Shown one piece after another: positions 14,200 through 26,922 of a DNA stretch of 64,000 nt. The first letter of the stretch is position 1. The number at the start of each line of letters is the position of its first letter. Where the stretch lies: assembly GCF_042242105.1 (NCBI RefSeq), contig NC_092035.1:2806083-2870082 (forward strand), written 5' to 3'. This stretch comes from Pempheris klunzingeri (taxonomy: Eukaryota > Chordata > Actinopteri > Acropomatiformes > Pempheridae). Made by a program: the position numbers and the translations under genes. Under the pieces are notes generated by a model. That model ran no database searches and was not told the DNA's origin. It saw only the letters and a list, made by a program, of their open reading frames with translations.

Positions 14200-14705
14200 T
14201 GTGTCAAGTTAGCAAGCGGAAGCCGGACTATTAACCGGAAGTGAGGTATTCCTCAATAAAACAGATTTGTCTTTGCGACAGCGTAATAGTGCGCAAATGA
14301 GAAAATTAGCGTTTGAATTTATAACTCCGCGCAGTAGTTTGATTAGTGTTAACTTCTTTAGTTTGATTTCAAAACTCGCGAGCCATTTGTCCCCCGTTAG
14401 TTTGAACGAATGACGCTCCGCGGATGTTTTATTATGAAAGTCTTCACAGGAAGCGCTTGAGTTTCTCCACGCTGGCTTGACATAAGACTGGAAAGCGACC
14501 AGATGGAATTCAGCTCTGCCTTCTTAACAGATTCCACACATTTTAAATTGTATCGCACACATTTTTAGCGGACTTTCCTGCAAGCGAACAGCCCTGGCGT
14601 GACCACGACAGCCTATCTGGGAGGCTCGGCTGCGCTGTGAACCGGGACAGAAGCGGTGAAGACATTTACGGACCCCCACCAGCACCACCAAACATCTTCT
14701 CACTG
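14200..14705 (+). promoter_or_regulatory. Possible cab39l promoter and 5' non-coding exon
   Basis: The stretch is richer in CpG than its surroundings and carries ETS-type CCGGAAGT-like sites near 14235. It ends in a plausible donor, GTAGGT, near 14704. The first coding exon of cab39l begins after an acceptor at 20691-20692, so an upstream non-coding exon must exist. Placing it here is inference. Confidence 0.3.
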
Positions 14706-15064
14706 TAGGTATCATTTCTAGCCCATACTGTCGAAGAGCTATAGCTTCTAGTTGCCCTAATGGAGGAATATTTCTGCCCTTTAACAGTCTGTGTAACTTC
14801 AGTAGAGGCTGAAATGTGTGTTGAAACCTCCCCGACGTCCTCTTCAGCAGTAGTTTGTGAAACGATGCAGACAACTGAGATTAGCTTTGGAAATCTGTCA
14901 AACAAAAAGGGAGTTTAGCCCGAGGCGAGAGGGGTGTAGCCTTGTTAAATCACACTGTCTGGGACTGTTTGTGCGGCCTTACGTGTTATTTACTGCCTTC
15001 TGCGCCACAAGCTCTTATTCTTTTATTCCAAACGCTGTCGTTCACGAGGTGTTTAGTTGTTCAG

Positions 15065-15110
15065 CACACACACACACACACACACTCACACTCACACACA
15101 CACACACACT
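15065..15110. repeat. Imperfect (CA)n microsatellite
   Basis: CA repeats here are interrupted by CT steps. Confidence 0.9.
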
Positions 15111-15636
15111 GTGTGTTTTATCTTTTTGTTTTTTTACCCCCCTTCCTTGCTATGTTACTTTAGACGACCAGCGTCAGGCTAGACAGAATGACAACAAAGC
15201 AGCTTCCGGTCGCAAATATCAAAATAAAACTAATAATTAGCTAGTGCTGACACTTTAAGTTGGTAAACTTAAGAAAATGAATCAGCAACATTTCTGATTA
15301 TCCTTTAAAGCAGTTATCCAGTAAATACACCCTGATTCCTGTATCTCAAATGCAGTGGCGGGCCGTGCATGTCACACCTGGGCCTCCAGTGGCGATCTAC
15401 CTGAACCAAACCACCTTTATCATTATGACGTCACGGCTATAGAGACCATCAGTATTATACAGGAAGGCAGTCTAACAGGATGCTGCACCGCAGACAGGTA
15501 TCTCATGTTGCGGAGAATTAATGACGTCACTAAAGCAAGAAACCCAATTAAAGCATTCAACAAGTCTCCTGCGCACCAGCTGCTGCGCACCTGCGTCATC
15601 AACGTCAGACACGCCAAACAGGGACTCGGCTCCAAA

Positions 15637-16280
15637 CTAGTGATGGGAATTTCGGCTCTTTTTAGAGAGCCGTCTCTTTTGGCTCCTCAGATTTTTTTTG
15701 TTGCTTCAATAAATTTGTTAGCAAATTATGTGTAAAAAGAAATATTAATGTAAAAAACACATTATATAGAATATTTATTGCTTTATTGACTTGAAATTAT
15801 TTAGTTTTACTGGGGTCATAGAGCTCTGGGCTGCAGGTCTTGGTGGCTGTGGTGTTGTCCTGTATGATACTGTAGACATTTTAGGAGCACCTTCATTAAC
15901 AGCAGCTTCCTTTGCTTGTCTTTCCTCCTCTAACTGAACTGATGGTGAACAGTAGGCACTTGTCTGTGCAGGTTGTTTGTGGAGCCAGATATGAAATTTT
16001 AATTTTGCAAAGTCTGCACTCTGCCCTCCAACTATCAATTATATTAAAATGTGTCCATATTTTACTACATTTTCTGTCGCTCATGTTTCTCACCTGTCCT
16101 GCCTGCAGTCTGACTATGTAGCAGTGCTCTCTCGCTCTCTTGCTCAGTGTGGACACACAGACACCACCACACATCTTGACCAATCACGTGCGGCTTTAAC
16201 AGAAAAAAGACGGAAAAAAACATATCGGCTCCCGTCGCTCACTTCAAAGAGCCGGATCGTTCGCGACCGACACATCACTG
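15637..16280 (-). mobile_element. hAT transposon remnant with BED zinc-finger fragment
   Basis: The two ends carry inverted motifs, TAGTGATGGG at about 15639 and the complement of CAGTGATGTG at 16271-16280. Both are followed inward by CGGCTCTTT or a close variant. On the minus strand a short frame (about 15896-16183) encodes SKIWTHFNIID followed by CRLCKIK, which resembles the BED zinc finger at the start of hAT transposases. The catalytic part is absent, so the element is an internally deleted relic. I could not find an 8-base target duplication. The 15354-15640 stretch begins with a second hAT-like end motif (CAGTGGCGGGCCGTGCAT) and may be another truncated element. Confidence 0.55.
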
Positions 16281-16289
16281 ATAGAATAG

Positions 16290-17514
16290 AACAATAAATG
16301 CTTCAGCAATTTGAAAATGCCACCATCAGCATCTGGGAAAGTCCAGTGGGCTAAATGAATCCTTGAGTGAATGATTAACAGATTTCAGTCAGTTTTACGC
16401 ATCGCAGCCTCGCAGTTCAGAGGAATATTTCACAGCCACAGTCACTCCATTTGAAATGCAAGTGGCTGCTATTAATATGCTGTCTACATATGCCAGGATT
16501 AAACTCCGATTGGTGATTCATGTGACAGGCTTCACTCTTTTTAATCCTGGTGTCGGACGGGCTGTAATATCAGCTCTCAGAGCGGGGCTATATGATGTGA
16601 TGATGAGTGTTTATACACGTAGTTTTGTAATTATTTCAGTGCAGTTTTATCTGAGGAGACACAATTAATTCCTGGTCTTGTGTTTACAGCTGAAATGATT
16701 GCTTGATTAATCCAATTGTCCAATTCTTAGTCCAAGTCTTCTATGACAGTAAACTGATGGCCAGTCAGTTCTTAATCTGCTCTGCTTTAATTCTGAAAAC
16801 TCCCAAACATCCTGTGCCTCCTGTGGCTCCCTGCATCTGCCTTGATGTGCAGACAGACCACCAGAGTCGGATACAGTGGGCTCTCATCCATCCTGTCAGG
16901 ACAGGCCTGTCTGTCACAATATTAACCCTTATGGACCCTAGCTACACACAGCAGCTGCAGCAGCACCCTTCATCTTGTATCGCATAACCGAGGCATCCAG
17001 TCGTAATAAGCTTTGGAGTTTAAAGTTTTGTTTATTTGTGGCTTCATTTATATCTAGCGTGAGATTCTGGCAGTCACAAACTCCCCTTTGCTTTCCACGA
17101 AAAGGGATTTTTTCACGTCATTATCAGTCTCAGGAGAGGACTTGATGCACTGATGTTTGTTCCCTCAGGGAGCGTTCCTCCCAGGTTGCCTCGGAGAGGA
17201 CAATCTCCCCGTGAACGCCTGTGAAGAGAACGGCGCTTTGTAGCTTCAGACGGGCTGTGATGTGGTTCAAACACTTAGATCCTCGTCCTGTGTCGAGGAG
17301 CTGGCTCTCCAGCGTGTCTAACTCGCTTTTCAACGTCAATTTTGGAGCAAACCAGGGTTTTTCCAGGACTTTAAAATGCTTTGAATTCAAATACCTAGAC
17401 TTTAAGACTGCTGATCGCTGTTCAGGTCAAAGAGGTCATTTATTTACTTTTATTCAATATCATTCACTTAGTTTCTCTAATGCTGTCAAATCTGAGGCCA
17501 CCACCTTTCTTCTC

Positions 17515-17550
<36 letters not shown>

Positions 17551-19282
17551 TGAAAGGCACAACACAGACTGGGAAACAAAAGCTACCAAAGTCTGGCTAT
17601 GCCAGATGCTTTAGCAGCTGTGCGTAGGTTAAAGAGTGTGTTTATTTATTTATTTATCTATTTATGTTCATAAATTGCAGCCTGCAGAAGGTGAAGTCAG
17701 TCACGCACACGTTAGGGCGAGTTGCATTCGCTACCAGTGATGTCAGAGTGACATGCTGGTGCGACAGATTACCATCTTGCCACGCTGGAATGGCTTTGAT
17801 TAGTCATCCTCTACCCACTACGGGCGCAGTTTGCACTTGTTACTGTAAAGTGATGCTGCAGGAGGAGGCTGACTGCTTGATGAGAGTCAGCTGATATAAC
17901 CGTATAGGCACTTCATATATACATACATATGGCACCAGATCAGCAGATGGCATCGACCCATAAGAGGTGAAATGAAAGGACGTACAGAAGAGCATTCTTA
18001 CTGCTGTCAGAGAAAGAAAGAAAGAATGGATGAAATAAATGCACCTAATGCATGTCGTGTAGGACGGCTTGAATTATTCAGGATGCACCGAGCGCCTGTT
18101 CAGCACAGATCTGGTACGGATGCAAGGTGCGAGGCGTTTTCCTCTTGATGCGTCAGCTGTTTTAACAATGATAAAGTCATGTTTCCAGCACAATAATTAC
18201 AAATCAGCTCTTTTTTTTTGTCTTTTATGATCAGGAGAAATCTTAGTTACTGCTTGAAATGCTAAATATGTCTAAAAGTAAAATTAGAATTGCAGCCCCA
18301 GTCTTTATTCTCTCCATCTTTATTTAAGGCTCATTTGGTCTCTCATGATTACAGCTGACAGCTAATAATTGGGGCATAGTGGAGCCTTTCTCCGTTAGAT
18401 TAAACTTAAAGCAAAGCAGCAAGCCGTGTGTTCAAGCCCAGTGGGCACCAGATTAATTCCATTACATAACATTTAGTCAGTCTTAGCAGTGAAAATGAAG
18501 GCTTCACAGTAACCTAGAGCTTAAGCTTTCCAGGACTCAAAGAAGAGTTATTAGCTGATTAAAATGGACCCTTTAAGTATTCTTTAATAATCAGAAACAT
18601 TTAGTTCCAGCTGCAGCAACAAGGCCGGACGACAGGGTGGAAATATTAGATTTAGAACTGCTTATTATCCGACGCAGCAGGGAAGCTTGTGCATGTGTGT
18701 GTCCCCTGCTCTGATAACCACTTCCTCATTGCCTGCTTATCCTTCGACAAATATTGACAGGGCTGACGTGACGTAACACTGAGTGAAACAGAGGTAAGAA
18801 AACGCATGAATGCATCACATTTAAGTCTTTTCTGCATCAGGATTTGGCCCCGTGAGTTCAAGTTGACCTTCTGGTGGCGTGCGGCTGCGAGTTTGTTGGT
18901 TAAATGTCCGGTCGATGCCACTGTCAGAATAAAAGCATAAAAAAAGAGCACAGCAAACTTTCCCGTGTGGAAGAACATGACTGTCTTTTTTTTCATTCGA
19001 GCTGAGAGTGTTATCATTAATCATTAATCCCTTCTTCATGCCCCAAGTAAAAGGTCGGTGTTGGAGAAAGCGATCACCCTCAGCTGAGATTTTGTCTTCG
19101 TCAGGTGGAGACCTTGTGATTCCAATCGGAACTGTTTTCCTGTTTTCACGGGCGTTGGAGAACCCTCTTGTGCAACTTTACAAATCCATTTACAGTTATT
19201 TGCTAAGACTCGAGGAAACCGTGCGAGTTTAATTTCCACCTACCGTCTTCCTCATTCTGGGAGGAACACACACACACACACC

Positions 19283-19318
<36 letters not shown>

Positions 19319-20253
19319 TGCTCTTCTCAGATATCTCCTCAGAGGATCTGTTCATTTGCTTCATCTTATCATTTGTTGCACTGTGAGCTGCTTGCAGCTG
19401 GTATCATGTTGCTGTGTCCTGTGGCGGACTGAGCCTTTGTGACGGCTTTATGAAATCTCACGTTGATATTATTTGGGCAGCACGTCGAGTTTTATGTCAT
19501 TTAGTTAGATTTTTTCTTTAGATGTTCTTCATCTTCTTGTTGGCCCCAAACACAAAGTATTCAGGCCAGCATTGGACCAGCTCACTGAAGTCACAGGTGT
19601 TATCCTTGTTGTGGAGCAAGACCTGAGTGGGCAGGGAAGGAAGGAGCAACGGGGTTTGGGAGGCAGCGACGGCTGGAGCTTTAAAGTAGCAAGCAAAGAT
19701 GGTGGTGGAGGGAGGAATGGTAGCAGAGGTGGACGGAGGTGGCTGAAGTTAGAGTTGGAGTTAAGGAGGAGGGCAATGCCCTTTTTTTTACATTCCCCGA
19801 TGAGGATTAGCAGTCACAAGTTCTCCACAAATTCCTGACCTGGCCTGGACTGTGAAGCTGCCTCCTGGATCCTTCCAATGCTCACACTCATTCACGCTCA
19901 TTCATTACAATGCATTTCTTCTATATCACATACAGTTATGGCACTAACACTGGCACGGTTTGGCCTTCTTACTGTTGATCCCCAAACAGTTCGTGACCTA
20001 CTGGCATATTATGAAATAAAGCAAAACTTTTATGGATCACAAAGCGCACACTTGGCCGAATTACTCACAAACTGAAAATGGTGAAATGTTTCGGAGGAAT
20101 TTTAAAATTACAACCAACTCACCGATTGTTTCTGGGTGTTGTGCTGCGATCTCACGTGTCTGACTTTGACTTTGAGCCTGGGGGGCTGCAGTTGTCGCTC
20201 ATGTAGACTAGAGATGACGGTGGAATGTGTCTCCAAGGTGCCAGAGGAATCCT

Positions 20254-20290
<37 letters not shown>

Positions 20291-20650
20291 CTGATGCTCA
20301 TTTACAAATACATGTGGGTATATACCGTATGTTAGCCAATATGAAGTAACAGAAAATGCATCTCATAGTGGTTTTATTTATTTTTAATTAAGTAATTAAT
20401 GCCAAAAAACAAACTTACACTGATGACTGTTAGATTTTCAAATATTTATGTCAATATTGGCAACAAAAACAGAGTATTGTTTGGGCTCTCATGCATTATT
20501 ATGCATTCTAGTGAAGCTGGCAAGCTAAATGTCACAGAAATGTTAAGAAAACACAGTTTCTCCGATGGAGGGAAAAGGTCTGTGATGAACTGACAACAGA
20601 ATGGAAATGATTATGATGATTGTTTTAGTTGCTGCTGCTACTGTTGTTCA
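16290..20650 (+). other. Non-coding region, probably cab39l 5' intron
   Basis: I find no exon that matches a known family and no further transposon. Microsatellites occur at about 19266-19314 and 20256-20288 (CA) and a pyrimidine-rich run lies near 17505-17550. Confidence 0.45.
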
Positions 20651-20829
20651 TGTGCACTATGTGTGTGTGTGTGTGTGTGTGTGTGTTGGTAGGTCCCAAG
20701 GCGAGTGTGTGTCCATCATGCCGCTGTTTGGTAAATCCCACAAGAGTCCGGCGGACATCGTCAGGACCCTGAAGGAAAACCTGGCCATCCTGGTCAAACA
20801 GGACAAGAAGACAGACAAGGTAGGGAAGG

Positions 20830-20864
<35 letters not shown>
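19266..20864. repeat. Microsatellites around the cab39l start
   Basis: CA tracts occur at about 19266-19314 and 20256-20288. GT tracts occur at 20660-20686, just before the acceptor of the start-codon exon, and at 20833-20864, just after its donor. The start-codon exon is therefore bracketed by GT repeats. Confidence 0.9.
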
Positions 20865-20868
<4 letters not shown>

Positions 20869-22740
20869 GCCTTGGTGTCCAGGGGCCCATGGGTGACAGC
20901 CCTCTGTGAAATTAGAACATGGAACAGCCTGGCCGTGTCATCTCCTGACACTTCACTGTCAAGACAGTTTACGCTCTCTCACACACGAGCCAAGTTCAGC
21001 CTCAGGGTCAGTTTCTGCTTTCTCCTTTTCCCTCTTTTTGCTCTTAATCTGCGATGTTTGTTGTTTGTGTTCCTCCATATTGTTTCCCTGGAGAGAACGA
21101 CATCCATTTAGCTCCTCCCCTCTCTCTCCTCTCTCTCCTCCAGGCGTCTGAGGAAGTGTCCAAGTGTTTGGTGTCCATGAAGGAGATTCTGTATGGTAGC
21201 AACGATAAGGAGCCTCACACTGAGACTGTGGCCCAGCTGGCCCAGGAGCTGTACAACAGCGGCCTGCTGATGGCGCTGGTAGAAAACCTGCAGGTCATCG
21301 ACTTTGAGGTAAGGAGAGAAGAACGCAGCCATCATATCAGTCACTGAGCCTGCAGCACACAGCGGCGTGCCACCCCTCATGATTTAACTGCCACGGAGAC
21401 GCGATGAATAAAATATTTCCCGCCTGCAGAAAAGCAGTGAAAAGAAAAGTGAACTCCTCTGCAGCAGAAAGCGAGCGCTTCTCCAAGAGAGAGCTGGATT
21501 ATCAGTGCTTAGAAGGTGACATTTATCTCCCTGATTTGACCTGAAACAGTCACCGGGGTTATTTCCTCGAATTCTGAGCGCTTGTTTCTCGCTGCTGTTT
21601 GGAGAAATGCTGCCTTTTGTGACATTTTGCACAATTTAGCGCACTCATTAGAAATAATATATTATAATAAAACAGATAAATAATATAATATAATATCATG
21701 TTTTTTCATTATGTCTTCACATTATGTTATTAAATTTAACACATTTTCTAATTGATCCAGACATCCCATTGACTACATTATACCTCATCAAGTGACATTA
21801 TTGCTGTAGAAAAATAAAGAACTAATAATATAATAATACTATGTGGTTGTTTGTCTAATTCTGTGTGTGTGTGTGTTTTCAGGGGAAGAAGGACGTGTGT
21901 CAGATCTTCAACAACATCTTGAGGAGGCAGATTGGGACGAGGAGTCCCACCGTCGAGTACTTCTGTTCCCACCAAGAGGTCCTCTTTATACTGCTGAAAG
22001 GGTGAGACACACACACACACACACACACACGCCGTACACAGTCTAACAGCACGCCGAAGAGGTGACACAGATTGTCTTGTTGTCTGAAGGTACGAGACAC
22101 CCCAGGTAGCGTTGAACTGCGGGATCATGCTGAGGGAGTGCATCCGCCACGAGCCACTCGCCAAGATAGTTCTTCATTCGGATCATTTCCACAGTTTCTT
22201 CAACTACGTGGAGATGTCCACCTTCGACATCGCCTCCGACGCCTTCGCCACCTTCAAGGTACGCTGGGCTCTTCCTGTTCTGGTCTGTACTGTGAGGCTT
22301 TTTACATTGAATCTATTACTACATATTCTTTCATTCATTCAGAGAAAATAGAAGTATCCAGTGGTATGTTGGGTTAAAGGACCAGTTCAACCAAATTACA
22401 AAAGCAGATTTTCTCACTTGCAAAAACAAATCAGTGAAGACTGTTTTTCCTCTGTTAGTCCATTACTTTAGATGAAACATTGCTCTTTGATTTCTAAATG
22501 CCATTTCTTAGTGGTGCACCACAAATTAAAGCCAGTTATACTGAGGTAGGAAATAGACCATAAATAAATCCACACCCCCTTTCCTCTGTAATTTGGGTGA
22601 AATGTCCCTTTAAGAAGCATCTTATAAACCCAGAAAACTTTAGGATTTCTTTATCTGTGTTCACAGGATCTCCTGACAAGACACAAAGTGCTTGTGGCTG
22701 AATACCTCGAACAGAACTACGATGCTGTGAGTGTTTTGAG

Positions 22741-22778
<38 letters not shown>

Positions 22779-24078
22779 GCGGTCATGCAGCATCAGCCCC
22801 TGAGTCTGTTTGGAAGCATAAACGTAAACCGTGTCCGTGGCTCCGAATGACCAGGAAGACACGAGAGGCGACGCACGGATTCGTAAACAGATCAGGTGTC
22901 ACTGCAGCACTCAATGGTCCAGTCATGCATCCAGAAAACGGTTTGTCTCATTGAACACGCTGTGCGCACACACAGGCATTCACGGGGGCCTTGTGAGAGA
23001 CTATTCAATAAGCTGGGAAAGATGGCAGATAAGTAGGAAGGAAGAAGTAAAGTTCTGACTTATACACTTTAAGTTCCAGGAAAAGGGGAATCGGTGGAAA
23101 GGCGTCTCTGTGTCACAGCTCGTCTCGGTACAAAGCTCCGCTCTATGCTGTCAGGTTCCCCAGGCAGAGGGGGCCCTTTCATAGGCCGGGGCCCCCAGAG
23201 GGTCCCAATCTGAAGAAACCCCACACAAAACCGCCTTTTTACCTGGATGTCGTATGTCGACAGATGTGTGTGTGTGTGTGTGTCGCTGTGAGGCCTGTCA
23301 GGAGAGGGAGCTGTGGGTCGATGGAATCCAGGAGCCTGTGATCAGACAGCAGTTAGCTTGATCCCCTCTTAATTCTGTCCATTTAATCCATCGAATGCAT
23401 CGAAGTGGTTTTGGTTATTTTTCAGTTTTTAAAAATGTCTAATGGTCCTTGAATCTCTTCTTCCATCTCGGACTGTGAAACGAGTTGTGCTTCTTGTGTG
23501 ACTGCAGGTGTTTGCAGACTACGAGAAGCTGCTGCACTCCGAGAACTACGTCACCAAGAGGCAGTCTCTAAAGGTTCGACTCGTGACTCATGCATTGATA
23601 ATCGGAAGCACTAATCCACTGGATTTCTCTAACGTGTGTCGCTTCTTTGTCACGTTGCGGCTGCAGCTCCTGGGCGAGCTGCTGTTGGACAGGCACAACT
23701 TCACGGTGATGACGCGCTACATCAGCAAGCCTGAGAATCTCAAGCTGATGATGAATCTGCTAAGAGACAAGAGTCCCAACATCCAGTTTGAGGCCTTCCA
23801 CGTCTTCAAGGTAAAAACACCGCGATTATGGAAATACGAGTTATCTCCTATTGTGAAGTGAGCGGAGGTGAAAATCTGTTTCCTGCTGCTGCCCTCAGGT
23901 TTTTGTAGCGAACCCCAACAAGACGCAGCCCATCATCGACATCCTGCTCAAGAACCAGACCAAACTAATCGAATTCTTGAGCAACTTCCAGAAGGATCGC
24001 ACAGACGACGAGCAGTTCAACGATGAGAAGACCTACCTAATCAAACAGATCAGGGATCTGAAGAAGCCGGCCTCCTAG
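20718..24078 (+). CDS. cab39l: Calcium-binding protein 39-like (MO25-beta)
   Basis: MO25 proteins are armadillo-like helical scaffolds that hold the pseudokinase STRAD in its active shape and so switch on the kinase LKB1; they also stimulate germinal-centre kinases. The exons are 20718-20819, 21144-21308, 21883-22001, 22090-22258, 22667-22726, 23508-23573, 23667-23810 and 23899-24078. They join in phase to 334 residues, close to the usual 335-341. The start [15 protein letters not shown] is the family start and its exon opens at the acceptor at 20691-20692. Conserved stretches include [37 protein letters not shown] and [20 protein letters not shown]. The end DLKKPAS is nearer CAB39L than CAB39, and the convergent neighbour cdadc1 supports CAB39L. 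Some residues are CAB39-like, so the paralog call is less certain than the family. Confidence 0.93.
22742..22776. repeat. (CA)n microsatellite in cab39l intron
   Basis: The tract starts 16 bases after the donor of exon 5. Confidence 0.95.
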
Positions 24079-26104
24079 AGAAGAATCCCTACCCGCCCTC
24101 ACCCCTAACTTTGTATCGATAGGAAGACATACAGTAGAAAAAAAAAAACAACAACACATCAACAATAATGGTTATTCTATTTAAAAAAAAAAAAAAATCT
24201 TCAAGACGTTATTTGTCTTTTTTTCTCTTTGTTGGTTCATTTAAAACTTGTGCAAGAGTAGTTCTCAATCACTTCCTTTTTTTTTGGAATTTTTCTCATG
24301 ACTTTAGTTTACTTTTTCATCCCTAGCATGTAGTGCCACGACTCATGGTGTTGGGGGGGAGGAGAGGGGAGGAAGGGGGGAGGGTGGGCAGCCGATTTGC
24401 TCTGTTGGGAGAACCAGCGGTTAAGAAGCTTCGGTCCAGCGGCCGTCGGACAAAACGCACGTGACGCACGTTTTTGTAATGATAGGCGCTGCACACGAGT
24501 TCATTTCTAAGTGTTTCAATGAAGTAGCTGCAAATCAGAAGAAAAAAAAAAGAAGAATTCTTAGCCGGGTCAACGTGTCTGATCGGGATCAGGCAAAAAA
24601 AAATAGACTTTGAGTAGGAACATCTGAAGTGTGAAACACATTCTCAGTCATTGCTAAAAGCTTCGTTAGCCAAGCGGCAACAGTGGCCTTCTGCTAGCCA
24701 AACATCTCTCTTATTGTAAAGCCAACGATTGCTCAAGTTTTCACTCGTAAAACCTAAAAATGCAAAAATACAGTACAATGCCAACGTAGCTTCATTGACT
24801 CGAAACGGAAAAAAAATCCTGTCTTCCTTACTGCTAATGCCAGAACACACAGATAAAGGCGTGCTTGTCTGATAGGAGCTTCAAAAACTTGTGAGGCTCC
24901 GATTTGAATTTCTCCACGTGATCCTGCAGTTCAGGAGCAAGCGTTGCGCTCCACCCCGTTCGTGCCATTTCCAGTCACACAAATGAGCTTTAGTAAGACT
25001 GAGAATAGTGTGTGGAGAGAACTGGTTTTAGTCACTGTTGACCAACATTTGCCAACAAAACAAACAGTGACTGTAGGAATATTTGAAGCCTTTGAAAACG
25101 AAGGGTGTTTTTAATTGAACCATGACGTTGGGCTTCTATCGGTACAGTAAGCTTCAATCATTTTGATCACTGGTTCTCTTTGCTGGTGGCTGATAGCACT
25201 TTCTGTATGATACAAGTAATGATGATTTTTTTGTTAATCTTAAGCTGATCACTGTTTTCACACTGCTCGATTGTATTATTTTTTTTTTTAATATATATAT
25301 AGTTTCATTTCTTGTCATGTACAGTTTATGGTTTGTACGCCTGGAGGTGAGTGCCATTTTTGAGTGAGAACATTGAACATTAACAGGAGGCACTTTGCTG
25401 TGTGTTGGAGCTCCTTGTCGAGAGGAGAGAGAGGCTGTAAAAAAAAAAAAAAGAAGAAAAAAAAAGGCTGTTTTTGTTTCACTCTTTCTTTCTGTACTGT
25501 AGCAAGTGGTTTAGCTCTGATTTTGGATCTGATATTGGTATTCGAGTGGAGACGGGTGAGAAGATTTCAGAGGTGCCTTTTTGGTTTGGTGTGTTTTTCC
25601 TTATCTTTTTGTATTTTCAGTATCTTTCTACGGGGAGCTTAATCATTCTTGATGGAAATATGCTCTGGATAGAACATATTGTGATTAAGCAGTGAACCTC
25701 CTAAGTAACGCTGTCAAAAAGAACAAATTAGAATTTACTTTGCAGCTGATTGGTTGCCGTTTTGCGTGGGGACCAGGGTCAGAGATTCACTTCGAGTTTG
25801 TCGCCAAAGTAGCGTCGATTTTCAAAATGTGAATTTCGCAGAGGGAGGCCAAAAAGTTGGATGGATGGTGACGCATAACTGTGAAGATCCATGTGTAGTT
25901 AAAGGACCATAAAATGTGCAAGATCGCCGAGGTTACAACACGACTTTTAGAGTGTTATTGGTTTTGTATTTGAAAAATCACGTTTCCTATTTCTAAAAAC
26001 GACTGGCCGTCGGTGAAATTGAGAATTTATTTCCCACGTGATGTGCATCCATAGATGTTTTTTTATATTAAATGAATGAAAATGACAATTTTTCATTCAA
26101 TAAA
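24079..26104 (+). other. Probable cab39l 3' untranslated region
   Basis: AT-rich sequence without coding similarity follows the stop. AATAAA occurs at 26099-26104 and again at 26433-26438. Several A and T homopolymers (near 24140, 24182, 25438, 25278 and 26240) lie inside it. Confidence 0.5.
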
Positions 26105-26536
26105 GTAAATTTCAAGACAAATACGGCAAATTTAAGTAGAAATTGAGGCAGTAGTGAACAATAACTGTAAATCTATGAATTGCCATTCTGCTTTTTCTTT
26201 TCATCAAGGATTAGAGAAAAGTAGTTCTCTATGTTTTGTCTTTTTTTTTTTTTTTTTTTAATCAGACTTGTCACTTGAGCCAAACTCTACATTTGTTCTG
26301 ATTTGACCTATTTTACAACTAAATCTGAGCATCTTTGGTCCCAGCAGAACTCCACATTCTCTTCCCAGCGTCCTCTCTGAAAGCAGCCACCTTATTTTCC
26401 CACATTGATGCTATTGTACCACATTCACGACAAATAAAAAAGGATGGGAATTCCTGCTTTGTGTACGTCCTCATTTGTCGTGCATTTATACATGCAGACC
26501 AATCTAGAAAAAGAAGCCTCTTATTTTCTTAAAAAC

Positions 26537-26542
26537 TTTATT
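26537..26542 (-). terminator. Candidate poly(A) signal of cdadc1
   Basis: TTTATT on + is AATAAA on the minus strand, 380 bases past the cdadc1 stop. The cab39l signal at 26433 faces it, so the two 3' ends converge within a few hundred bases and may overlap. Confidence 0.4.
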
Positions 26543-26922
26543 ATCATTCTAATTTGGAAATGTTAGAACCGTGTTACTGCACTGTAAAGGAAAAGTATGA
26601 CACAGGGTGTAAATAGAACAAGTTCTGGAGCAGAAAATTCAAGCCGTGGATGAATATGTTATCCCACACATTTCTGTCACTGAAATATACTAATGGATGA
26701 TGTGTTTTGTACCCTTCTGGAGAGATGCTGCAGTGTTATGTAGCATCTGGAAGTCCCTTTTCCAGGCCAGACCCATGTTAACTTATGCATACACACATCT
26801 TATCCTCGTATTCAACACCTTACATCACTGAAAAAAACTATTGGATCAGCCTCCCAAAAAACAATTCACAACATTTCTTCATTCAAGTGTGAATAAATAT
26901 ATAAAATGGCGCAGATTTGATC

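Noticed and set aside
15637..16280. Intact hAT element with 8-base target duplication
   Set aside because: The flanking octamers do not match and the catalytic domain is missing.
17221..17553. 110-codon frame
   Set aside because: No family similarity; it ends in a Leu/Pro run made by a CTT-rich repeat.
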